NCBI GenBank assembly: GCA_006384855.1
Contig: VCJN01003120.1
Coordinates: forward strand, 62,001 to 126,000
Direction: 5' to 3'
DNA: 64,000 nucleotides
Origin: Tetraselmis striata
Taxonomy: Eukaryota > Chlorophyta > Chlorodendrophyceae > Chlorodendrales > Chlorodendraceae
Shown: positions 54,822 to 64,000 of the stretch, one piece after another
Layout of the letters: every line of letters starts with the position of its first letter
Position numbering within the stretch: position 1 is the stretch's first letter
Notes under the pieces: generated by a model
Seen by the model: the letters and a program-made list of their open reading frames with translations, nothing else
What the model was told of the DNA's origin: nothing
Databases searched by the model: none
Translations under genes and position numbers: made by a program

Positions 54822-57798
54822 CTACCCGCGCATCAGGGGGTTGCTCCAGCCGCCCGCGGCCGCCGCGCCCCCGTCCGCGGGCCGCTGGAAGTGGCCGCTG
54901 TTGTGCACCCAGCTGTCGCCCTGCGGCAGCTGCATCTCCCGCGCCTGCGGCGCGCCGTTGGAGGCCGCCTGGGCGCTGGGCCCCGCCTGCTGCCGCTGCG
55001 CCTGCAGCCACGCCGCACCGCACAAAACCACAGTGAGCGCGGTCAGGTCGCAAAGCCACGTGGCGGGCAATTCAGGCGGGGCGCAGCTGAGCGCAGGCCG
55101 CCCGCACCTGCTGCAGCCCCGCGATCTTCATGGCCAGCGCCCGGGGGAAGAACTGCTTGCGGCATATCTTGCGCACCTACACGACCCGGCAATGCGAGCA
55201 GTCTCAGCCAGGGTGGGCGGTGGCATCCAGCGGTAGCACGGCGGGCGGGTGGGAAAGGGGGGTGGGGCTGGACAAGCCAGCGTGGCGGGTGGGTGAGTGT
55301 ATCATTACTGGGGGGCATTCACACCTGCTTGATGTACGCCTCGGGCGCGAGGATGCCCGCCTGCAGCGCGCGCTCCAGCGCGTACAGCGCGTCCTCGATC
55401 GCCACGTCCTCCGACGCCGCCGAGAGCGCCTGCCGGCTGAGGCTGTCCGCCGGCTGGATCGCGCGCTCCAGCTCCGCCTCCGCCTCCGCCTCCGTCAGGC
55501 GCGCCGCTTTGCCCTCGTTCGCCGCAAGCCACGCGTCCATCTCCGCCGTCTTGGCCGTCATGGTGCCCACGTTCCGCTCCAGTGCCGTGCGCTCGGCCTC
55601 CAGCGCCTGCAGCCAGCCAAATGCGGCGCCATCACACATCTGCCATGCGCTGTTGAACCCCTTCCCAGGCCCACCCGATGAACGGCGCTCCCGGTATCCC
55701 AGATGCCAATGGACCAAACCCTAAATCTCCTGCGGCTTCTGTCCACAGCAAGGCGGGGTTATTCGTAGCATCATGCGCCGCACGGCCCAGGCAGAGCCAA
55801 GATCGGCGCTCTGCTGGGCTGCGCTGTGGTTTTCCTCGCCTGGTGCGACTCAGCTCACAGCCGGGGAAGAGATGGCGCCGTGGGCAGGGCGGGCAGAGGA
55901 AAGCGCTCACGTTGAAGCCGGCCTGCAGCTGCGCGTGCCGCGAGTCCAGCTCCTGCCCAATCTCCCTCAGCTGTGCCGCCTCCGCCAGCACCCCAGAGCT
56001 GTGCGACTGCAGGCTTGCCTGCAGGCAGCGGCAGGGCAGCGAGAAGCCCCCGGGCGAGGTGAATGGAAGGCAGCGGTCGCATGTCGCAGACAGGCGGCTC
56101 CCCGCCTCCAGTCTAGGTGTAGCCCCCGCCCCCCCCCACACACCCCTTTGCTACATTCTACCTTCCGGATCCTGCAGCTCGATCAGACTGCGCAGAGTGC
56201 ATTTGTGGATAGTGCAGAGTGCGACGCATTGCTTGGATGTCCGCAGTTGAAGAAAGGGGAGCAGGTAGTTGCGTGGGGGGGGGGAGCTGCACCTTGAGGC
56301 GCTCAGTGAGGGACGTAATCGCCGCCTTGCGAAAGGCAAGCTCGGCGGGGTTGAGCTGCTGCTGCTGCTGCGGGGGCGGCGGGGGTGGGCGCGGCGGCTG
56401 CGGGGCTGGCGGCGGGGGCGGCTGGGCGGTGGCGTATGGGTTGGGCGCCGCCGCAGGGCGCGGGGGCGGGCCCGGCTGCGCGGCGTAGGGGTTGTGGAAG
56501 GCGATGGGGTTGGCGTAGGGGTCCGCGGCGTAGGGGTCGCCTCCCGGGGCCGGCCGGGGCGGCTGCGCGTACGGGTTGCCGCCCTGCGGGGGCCGTGGCT
56601 GCTGGCTGTAGGAGTTTGCCGCCCCCGGCGGCGCGTTCATGGGGTTGTGGAACGGCTGGTGCGCGGCGGGCGGCGGCGGCTGCGGCGCAGGCGGGCGCGG
56701 CGTCGGCGGCGGCGGCGTCCAGCCGGGCGGCTTGCTGAACAGCGGCGGGTCCTCCCCGAAGGAGATGCCCAGCGTCCAGCAGAGGTCCACCAGGTTGCTG
56801 CGCTGGTCGCTCCATTCCTGTTAGCCAGCGAGGCGGCCAGCGCAGCGACTCGGGCTGAGAATCTCGAGGCACACAGACGCCCAAAGGGGATTCCCCTCGC
56901 ATTTGGGTTCCACAAATATAGCCGCATTTAATTCGGACTCATTCCAGACCGCTACACGGGACTCTCACGCATGGGGAAGGGCCGCTCACCCGGATGTACG
57001 GGATGTCCACGCGGCCTGAGGTGTCCACAAACGTGTGCCGCGGCTTGATGATCATGTCGGGCGTGGGCTCCACGTACACAATGGGCGGCAGGCGCGGGTA
57101 GTTCTCCGCCAGCCACACCGCCACGGGGATGTTGTACTTTGCGCCCTGTGTGGATGGAGGCGTCGATGGAAGGGGCGGGGGGGGGGGGGGGGGGGGGGAC
57201 CTAAGCACCCGGGCGGCATGGGCATGCATTGGATATAGCTGGCGAGGATGGTGGAGTTGGTAAATCCTTCCTCAGTAGAGCTCGAATTGGTGAGGATGAT
57301 GGCCTTACAACCGTGGGCCACGCCATACATAGAAGGGCCACACCGACACACGTGCATGCAAGCAAGCACACGGCCCCGGGGGGCGGGGGCGGAGGGGGGG
57401 GGTCGCCATCTGCAGCACGTGCTCTGACTGGATAGGCAGGAAGGCTTGCCTGATAGTACATGGGGATTGTGCCATGCGCCTTCAGGGCGTGGATTGACCT
57501 GGCCAGAGGGGGACGACATGGGGGAAGGAAAGAGTGGGTTAAGAGGAAGGGAGGGGGGGGGGGGGGGGGGGGGGTTAGGTGCAGTGGCAGTTACCAATAC
57601 TGCAGCATAGTACCAGCGCGGCATGGCGGCGGGTGTGCATGCGTGCGTGTATGCGCTTGCATGCGTGGTTGAGGAGTGGGGGCTTGGATCGCACCTCCCG
57701 TCGTCGTATGTGAACTCCTCATCCGCGATGGACAGGGAGGGCATTTCCTGCGCGCCAGGCACGCACCAGGAGCAACAACGAGGGTAAGTCGATTAAGC

Positions 57799-57829
<31 letters not shown>

Positions 57830-58037
57830 ACACACACATACACATACACATACCCCTCCTGGCTGACACCTTAATCGCCTCCCTGCCACGCAGGCGCTGC
57901 CCGCGGGTGCTCACCTGAGACAGGTCCGACAGGTGCTGGCGGATGGAGTACTTGGCCGGCTCAGGGTAGGGCAACGCCTTCGGCCCCCGCCGCGACAACG
58001 CCTCCGTAAGGAACTTCTGCAAGTCGTGCTGCGCCAT
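54822..58037 (-). CDS. TSG101/VPS23-like ESCRT-I subunit, 9 exons
   Basis: Exons (minus) 58037-57915, 57747-57695, 57498-57450, 57145-56990, 56817-56293, 56018-55911, 55606-55325, 55176-55108 and 55001-54822 join in phase to 514 residues. Residues 1-157 form a UEV (inactive E2) domain: FTYDDGRSIHALKAHGTIPMYY, AKYNIPVAVWLAENYPRLPP, VYVEPTPDM and WSDQRSNLVDLCWTLGISFG; exon 4, where an E2 would carry its catalytic cysteine, has none. A Pro/Tyr/Asn-rich linker with NPYA repeats (about 158-285) and a coiled coil follow. Then comes the steadiness box (SEDVAIEDALYALERALQAG, then AYIKQVRKICRKQFFPRALAMKIAG, to about 455) and a Gln/Gly-rich tail. TSG101 binds ubiquitin and PTAP-type motifs and starts ESCRT-I sorting into multivesicular endosomes. 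Intron 3 uses a GC donor (CAG|GCAAGC). Confidence 0.9.
57798..57827. repeat. Poly-C run
   Basis: About 30 C in intron 1 of the TSG101-like gene; on the coding strand this is poly-G, one of the exceptions to the usual orientation. Confidence 0.95.
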
Positions 58038-58927
58038 CGCGGCGCCGGCTGCGGGCAGGGCGGAAATGTGGATAGAGCCGCGCCGCGCCGCAGGCAGAGT
58101 GGGTGTTGGCGGTGTGTGTGTGTGTGGGGGGGGGGGGGGGGTGCAGCCCCTTTTCTTCCCGCACTTGCGGGGATCTCGGCCGTGCCGTCCGCGGTCCCAC
58201 TCTCGAGACTCCCGAGCCCCTAATATGCCCTGGCCGGAGCGCTCTCCCTGGGTGGATAGGGTGGCTGTTGCGGGTGACAGGGAGGTACGGGTGGGAGGGG
58301 GTGGTGCCCTGCACGCTTCCAGCGGACGACAGCACAAACTGCACATAAATCCTGAAGTGAGAAGCTGCTGTTCAATCGCCGTGCTCCCGCGAGCAAAGCG
58401 TGGGGTTGGGGTGCAAGAACCCTATCACTAGGGTATAGTACAGGCAAATTTTCTAGGGCAGGAACAGACCCTGTCGACATGCAGCAAACACTTGAACCCC
58501 TCACATGCATGTGCTGGTGATACAGTATAGTCGCTATGTTTTATTCATGTGATGATATGCAATATGAGCCGGATGATCAGGTCGTCATCACCCGCGCCCC
58601 GGCCGGCCGGGCCGGCCCCAGAGCGGTGGTCACGTGGGGCCCCGCCCCGCATCATGTCACCGAGCAGGCCAGGGAGGGCACAGCCGCCGCACAGCAGGCG
58701 ACCGAGACCATGTAGTACTTAAATCCTCACATAGACACTTATTCACTCATGTAGTACTTGAATCCCACATATACAGCTGAGAGATCCAGAGGCGGGGGTG
58801 CCCGCCCCGGCCTTGGGGTACCTGGTACGATTGTACGAGCGTGGCGGAAGTCAGTATGTCCTGATTCCACCATCATAGGTGCATACGTGAACACGAGCAG
58901 CTAGTACACTTGAACACCACACTTGCC
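58038..58927. promoter_or_regulatory. Divergent intergenic region (TSG101-like / plastid protein)
   Basis: 890 bases between start codons facing away from each other. It carries a GT run and poly-G at about 58112-58141, a TAGTCGCTA word at about 58527 and a duplicated phrase (CATGTAGTACTT(A/G)AATC at about 58710 and 58749). Promoters for both genes should lie here, but no box can be placed with confidence. Confidence 0.45.
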
Positions 58928-60199
58928 ATGGCTGCCGCCGCCCGCCTGTCCCACACCTGCGTCCCCCGCAGCAGCAGCCTGCACTGTCCCACCACGCCCC
59001 GCATCCTGAAGTTTTCTCCAGCCACCGCTTGCCGCAGCCCGACAGTCGCCGCCGGCTTTCCACCGGCCGCGACACGCCGCGTCACCATCGGCCTCTGCGC
59101 CTCCGCCGGCCGGGAGCCCGCCCGCCCGCCGGCAGCCGCGCCCTCCGCAGACAACAGCATGGCCGACGGCGGCTGCTACGTCGTGGACTTTTCGTGCGAC
59201 CCACCCCCACCCCGTCCTTCGCTTACCTCTTGGCGCCCTCACGTGTCTCGGGCCGGCTGTGGGGTCGTAGGGACGCCCTGCTTCTGGTAGTCCAACAGGG
59301 CTGCCTTCTGGCTACCAGCGGTAAAGAAATCGGGTAGTGTATTATAATAAGAGTATTATTATTAAATTAGTACGGATTTCGATTGTCTGCTGTTCCCAAC
59401 CCACGACTGCCTGTTAATTTCCAGCCATTCTCGCGTACCTCTACTGGCATCGCGTGGGAACAAGGCAGTGTATACCGGTTAAAATACCAGCTGTCACGCC
59501 GCGTCGGAGCCGTGTCGGCGTTGGGCAGCGTCAGTCCTGCGAGTGGCGCCCTCTGACTCGACCCCCCCCCCCCCCCCCGACCCCGTCGCGCAGGCATAAC
59601 TGAGACGGCGGCATGCAGGAATTCAACTCCGCTAAGGTGCTGCTCCGCGGTCCACCTCTCCCTCCTTTGCCTCTGCCGCCCCATTCGCCAGCCCGGCAAT
59701 CTACTGCCAGAATCCCAAGTGTGGTGCGCGTGCTGTCTCAGGGGTGTCTTGGGTGGGGGAGGATGGGGGCGGGGGGGGGGGGGGGGGGGGGGACTGTCTG
59801 GTCGGCCGCCCGTTGTTTCTTTCACTGACCAGGCTCTGCCTTGCAGGAGGCGATCCTGCGTGCCAAGCCCGACGCGAAGATCGAGTCCAACAGGCGCAAC
59901 GGCGGCCCTCTGCAGGTCACCGTGAAGAAGGGCTCAAGCATTGTCTGGCAGGGCGACCAGCGGTACACATGCCTCCCCCCCCCCCCCCCCCCCCCACCCC
60001 CCCGGTATAAACAAAAGATGCCTGCTCCTTCATTGTGGCTCATCTAAACGGCAGACACCTGTACAGTGGCCTCACGCCCGCCTGACAACTGACCCCCCCC
60101 CCCCCTCTTCCTTTGTCGCGCAGGAGCCTGTTCGGCAAGTATGCCTCCCGCCGCTCCCAGGCGATGTCGGAGATCACGTCCAAGGTGCAGAGCTCCTAG
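58928..60199 (+). CDS. Small putatively plastid-targeted protein, model incomplete
   Basis: Exon 1 starts at 58928 and encodes about 90 residues typical of a chloroplast transit peptide: Ala/Ser/Arg/Pro-rich, few acids (MAAAARLSHTCVPRSSSL...). It then reads SADNSMADGGCYVVDFSC up to a GTGCGA donor near 59196. Two later exons join in phase: 59847-59962 (EAILRAKPDAKIESNRRNGG, LQVTVKKGSSIVWQGDQR) and 60124-60199 (SLFGKYASRRSQAMSEITSK), ending at TAG. The junction from exon 1 to 59847 does not keep phase with the best donor, so a small exon or a different donor is missing. The beta-type segment LQVTVKKGSSIVW preceded by GG loosely resembles the C-terminal half of SelW/Rdx thioredoxin-like proteins; this is speculative. 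Function unknown. Confidence 0.55.
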
Positions 60200-61244
60200 G
60201 CGCTCGCCGCCACGGTCGTAACCACAGGCCAGGGGGGCACCAGCCCCGGAGCGCCAGGCCGGCTCCATGACGCCGCCGCCCCGCAAGCCGCACACACGGC
60301 TGGGGTGGCAGCTACGAGCCCCACGCAGCGCCTGCCTCCGCGGCTGACCCACCAGCCCCCCCACACCAAACATCTTTGTTAGAAATACCGAAAGAAATTG
60401 AATTGAATTCAGCGCATTTGCCCGTGGCATGTCCCGCTCCTGGCTCTCAACCCGAGCCGCTTCTCATGCGGCAAATGCAACTGGCGGCCGACGCGGCAAC
60501 AACAGCCTTGCGGCTGTTATCCCGCCCTGCCGGCCAGAGGTTCCATGCCCACAAAGCTGTAGCGGATGTTAGCATAGGTCGTATGAGAGCCCAAGTTCAG
60601 GCTTACTGATGGTGCGGGTTCTAATTGGGGAGCCGGCCCCCGTTGCTGGGTGGGCAATGCGTGCAAAATGCTCCTGCCTTTTCCCCTCTCCCCTGCACCG
60701 CCCCAAACTGCGACCAGCCCCCCCCCCCCCCCCCCCCCTCCAACACACATACAGACGCACACGGCACACCCACCAACTGCAACCCGTTCCAGGGCAGCTG
60801 ACTTACAGCCACGATGCCGAGATGCGAGCCCAGTGCCTGCGGCGGGGCACGATAGGATGGCGCTTTGGGAGAGCGATCAGGGACCACCTGTGCATGGAGC
60901 GCAGGGCAAGGCAGGGTGGGAGGGGGGGGGGGGGGGGGACTGCAGGGCATTGCGGGGCCCGCGTAGGCCCGGCCCCTTGAAGCTCAGCTTTACTTTTCAA
61001 ATGGGGAATACTTCCGAAGAAGAGAGAGAGACCTTACACGGAGCTGAAGGTGGTTGGCGGGCACCACGGTTCCCAGTTGGGTGAGCAGCTACGCCCTTAC
61101 TTCTAGAGTGTTCTCGCGCTATTTCGGGGAGCCGGCCATTCAACACACGACAACCACCGCTACCCCGCTGCCGGTGATCGCTGCGGCCTATGCCACCATG
61201 GGCCAGGGGCATGCTGCGCGTCTCGGCTCGGCCCCGCCAGCGCG
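60200..61244. other. Convergent intergenic region
   Basis: 3' flanks of the plastid-protein gene (plus) and the 61-63 kb gene (minus). It contains poly-C at about 60719-60738 and poly-G at 60920-60938. The 60719 run is followed by an ACACAT-rich stretch. Small frames show nothing recognisable. Confidence 0.5.
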
Positions 61245-63620
61245 TCACCCCCACGCCCCGGCGCCCAGCTCCACCACCACGCACGACCCCTCGCCGCCGC
61301 CGCCGGCCCCGCCCGCGGCTCTAATCACGGCGCCCTGCGCCCGAGTTGCCAGGCGCCGCGCCTCCGCCTCCGCCAGGCGGCCTTCCTCCGCCGCGTCGTC
61401 GATCACGCCCTGCGGCCACAGGACCGCGGCCGTTTCATTAGGTGGGCGGTTGGGGGGGTAAAGCTGCCGTTCATCGCCGCCGCCACAAACGACCGGCCTT
61501 TTATTGTTGCGATTTATTCAAGGCAGACGCCCGCTCCCTCCGTGGGGTCGCTGGACTGAGCGACTGACCAATCCAAGCGCAGTGGCAATTTCAAAGCAGC
61601 GCGGTCCAACAAATGCGCCGAGCACTCGAACCACGGCCGTCTGCACTGGTTCGACGACCCAGTCACGCCAGGAACACTGTTCCCCGCTGCGCTCACGCTG
61701 TCAAGAAAGGCCGTACATGGAAGGGGAATGCCCCGTTTGCTGGTCGTACATGACGGGCAGTGACCGCCGCCACAGCCGGCCCTCGACGACACAGCCGAAA
61801 GATTTTGTTGCAATATACAGCGTTTGCCAGATAATAAGTACTGCAAGCGTGCATGGAGGTGTATTAGTCTGACCATTAGTTCTTTTAGTTTAATGATAAA
61901 CACTACACGTGAAAGCGCACCTCCATACACCATAGCCTATGCACCTCACATTCGGGCTCGGTGCAAGCTGCATGGAAGATTCGCCATTCATTAGGTGCTT
62001 CTTTATGATAAATACTAAGCGTGTCATCCATGCACCGTAGCCTATGAGCCTCACATTGGGGCTCGGTGCAAGCTGCATGGAAGATTCGCAATTCAGTAGT
62101 TGCTGCTGGGGGGAGGGGGGGGGGGGGGGGGGGGGCACCTGCAGCGGCTGCTCCGCGCCGTCCGCGTAGCGCCCCAGCAGCCCCTCCAGCGCGCCCTCCG
62201 AGTCGCGCAGCGACATGCCAATCAGGCCCGGCTCGCGCAGCGCCTCCGCGAGGCTCGGCCCGTCGTCCTCGTCGCTGCTGCTGTCGCTGTCGAGCAGCGC
62301 GGGGTGAACGTAGCCGCTGGTGCCGCCGCCGCCAATGGGCCGGTCCTCGAACTGCGAGCACAGAGCACAGGCGCCCCCCAAAGGTCAAGCGGACCGAACT
62401 AGCAGACGGGCTGACGGGCGGGCGGGGACGGGGGTGGGGAGGTGATGTTTGTACAGGCAGATCAGGGTGCTGCCGCGGCGATACGAGCACCGCGAATGAA
62501 AACCCTGCGCTAAGACGCCAGCGGTCAAGTGTAGAGGAAACTATGTCGGAGGGATGGCGTATGTGCCTATGGGTTGCTAGCCATCCGGCAGAGAGAGGAA
62601 TCTGCTGTCAAACTGACGCAGTTCCCATCAAATGAACACACCACGAAACGCTTAACAGGTCTCTGCGCCCGGTGCCGCCGACGCAAAATCACTGATTGTG
62701 GATCCGCGAGTTGAATTAACTAACTAGCACGACAAACCTGTGAAACTTGACAAACCATGTATACACTGAAAACACCCTTCAACGAAAACCCTGAAAGCCA
62801 AATGCATATAGCCATGACTGCATGAACACATTATGCACAGGCAGGCATCAACAGGCGCGCACATACAGACTCACACAGACAACCCCCCCGTTTGTGCCGT
62901 ACATGTACACTGACAACATGAAATGTACCAGTATAAACCTATATAACCTATATAAGAATACAAATACAGGTGGCCTTATCTAGACCATTTGTATCCATGA
63001 CCTAAACCCTAAAACCTGAACAGCCAACCTGAACCCTAAACTCCCAGCCCACAAACCCAAAGCCCAAACCCAGGAAACCAAAAACCCTATCCCTAAACAT
63101 AACCCAAAACCCTAAAATCCCAACCTGATATTCAACCCTTAAAGATTCAAGCACCCCCCCCCCCCCCCCCCCCCCCGCCCCCCCCAAACACCCCAAACCC
63201 CCGTCTCGATCCCGCTATGAGCATGCAGCTGCAGGTTGCCACAAGGGACCATTTAGTTTATCACATCACATCACATCACATCACATCATATTAGAAACAA
63301 CCACATTTCGATCGCGCGGGACCTGGCGGATTCATGCCGGATCTGTATCCACTGGATACATATATCATTCCCCCCCACACACACATTTCTATGTATTGAC
63401 GCGGAGTAGGGAGGGGCTCACCTGGTAGCGGACGGTGTCGTCCTCCTCCACGCTGCTGGAGGCCGAGGGGCCGGCCGCCATGCCCGACGCCTCCGCCGCC
63501 AGCGCGCCGCGGCTCCTGCCCCCGCCGCCACCGCCGCCGCCGCCGTTACTGCTGGTGCGCCCCAGCCGGGCGCCGCCCCGCCGCCGTTTGTCCTCCTCCC
63601 GGCTGCGCGGCCGCTCCGCC
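61245..63620 (-). CDS. Unknown acidic/Gly-rich protein, last three exons
   Basis: Three exons join in phase: 63620-63422, 62351-62139 and 61409-61245 (stop TGA), giving about 192 residues of the C-terminus. The first begins mid-codon (needs two bases from an upstream exon), so the gene starts further right, probably beyond the window. The protein is low-complexity: a basic start (ERPRSREEDKRRRGG), a Gly run, an Ala/Ser stretch, VEEDDTVRYQFEDRPIGGGG, an acidic Ser/Asp patch (SDSSSDEDDGPSLAEAL), REPGLIGMSLRDSEGALEGL, and a final Ala/Glu/Arg helix (AAEEGRLAEAEARRLATRAQ). I recognise no domain. Consistent phases and good splice sites support it as a real gene. Confidence 0.6.
61890..62098. repeat. 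Tandem duplication of about 110 bp
   Basis: Two adjacent copies (about 61890-61994 and 62000-62098) sharing ATAGCCTATGCACCTCACAT-type sequence and GGCTCGGTGCAAGCTGCATG, in an intron of the preceding unknown gene. Confidence 0.85.
62995..63140. repeat. Interspersed degenerate CCCTAAA motifs
   Basis: At least six ACCCTAAA/CCCTAAAC words among spacer sequence, next to a poly-C run at about 63150-63175. Resembles plant-type interstitial telomeric repeats. Confidence 0.55.
63260..63289. repeat. TCACA pentanucleotide repeat
   Basis: About six TCACA units. Confidence 0.9.
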
Positions 63621-64000
63621 CTGCGCACCAGGACGAGCCGCCACTCTGGTACTGTATGCCGGATGGGTTGCCGAGTAGGCGGCGGGGTACATGGATTCGA
63701 GCAGGGGCTGATGACCGGGTGGGTGCCGCTAAGATGGCTGGATTTACAGTTCCCGGTGTTTTTCCTTCCGGTACCCGCCTATAGCGTCCGTTTGCATATT
63801 AACCCTATCCACAAACCCATCGCGGTGTCACATCACTCCCCCCCCCCCCCCCCCCACCCGTCCCTCCCGACCCATCAGGCGCAGTAGGGTCCCACCATGT
63901 CGCAAGATGCAGCCGCTCTATCGAACGGTCCCAACTGAAGTGACAGCTGGGACGAAACTAGGAGTGTCCCAACTAGGAGTGTACCAACGAGTGCCTCCGC
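63621..64000. other. Probable intron, right edge of window
   Basis: About 380 bases to the right of the last recognised exon of the minus-strand gene, probably its next intron. It contains a poly-C run at about 63838-63855. No upstream exon could be placed. Confidence 0.4.

Noticed and set aside
54234-55724. 496-codon plus-strand frame
   Set aside because: Crosses intergenic DNA and runs antisense to TSG101-like exons 7-9; composition is an artefact of GC-rich sequence.
56269-56931. 220-codon Arg/Gly-rich plus-strand frame
   Set aside because: Antisense to the Pro-rich linker exon of the TSG101-like gene.
60609-60980. 123-codon frame next to the plastid-protein gene
   Set aside because: Passes through a poly-C run and a poly-G run, and no splice or domain evidence links it to a gene.
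63260-63289. CRISPR-like or direct-repeat array
   Set aside because: It is a simple pentanucleotide run without spacers; no CRISPR array exists in the window.

Overview
The window reads as nuclear DNA of a GC-rich unicellular eukaryote, most likely a green alga. The genes are split by many spliceosomal introns with donors mostly of the GTGCG/GTGAG type. One product starts with what looks like a chloroplast transit peptide. Degenerate CCCTAAA (plant/green-algal telomere type) motifs are scattered through non-coding DNA. There are copia-like, DIRS-like and Harbinger-like transposon remains. The lineage is an inference; no marker gene is present. I joined exons by hand using splice sites and reading phase. 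Five gene models close from start to stop with every intron phase matching, apart from one extra base in one exon.

Layout: 1-5.6 kb is retroelement debris (copia-like gag, two LTR copies, gag-like pieces, an isolated 171-codon ORF). 5.6-24.9 kb (minus) is one very large gene of about 22 exons. It encodes a protein of about 2,840 residues with an acidic N-terminus, Kelch repeats, a C2-like segment, about eight filamin-type Ig repeats and a charged helical tail. Its introns carry poly-G/C runs, short dispersed repeats and a 1.05-kb terminal-inverted-repeat element. 26.3-30.5 kb (plus) is a seven-exon ubiquitin-like/BAG co-chaperone gene, head-to-head with the giant gene. 31.9-35.2 kb (minus) is a seven-exon long-chain acyl-CoA synthetase gene with a 21-nt microexon. 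35.7-44.5 kb is a transposon graveyard: a DIRS-like reverse transcriptase/RNase H element between direct terminal repeats, a PIF/Harbinger transposase with a possible accessory ORF, and a second reverse transcriptase fragment. 44.5-48 kb shows no convincing gene. 48.0-53.0 kb (minus) is a ten-exon secreted MSP130/choice-of-anchor-I-like gene. 54.8-58.0 kb (minus) is a nine-exon TSG101/VPS23 (ESCRT-I) gene. 58.9-60.2 kb (plus) is a small putatively plastid-targeted protein, model incomplete. 61.2-63.6 kb (minus) is the 3' end of an unknown gene that probably continues past the window.

The genes are unrelated housekeeping or structural functions: cytoskeletal scaffold, HSP70 co-chaperone, fatty-acid activation, secreted glycoprotein-like protein, endosomal sorting. 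There is no sign of an operon or cluster logic. The most unusual features are the giant Kelch-C2-filamin protein and the recurrent C-homopolymer runs placed beside splice sites, mostly on the coding strand.
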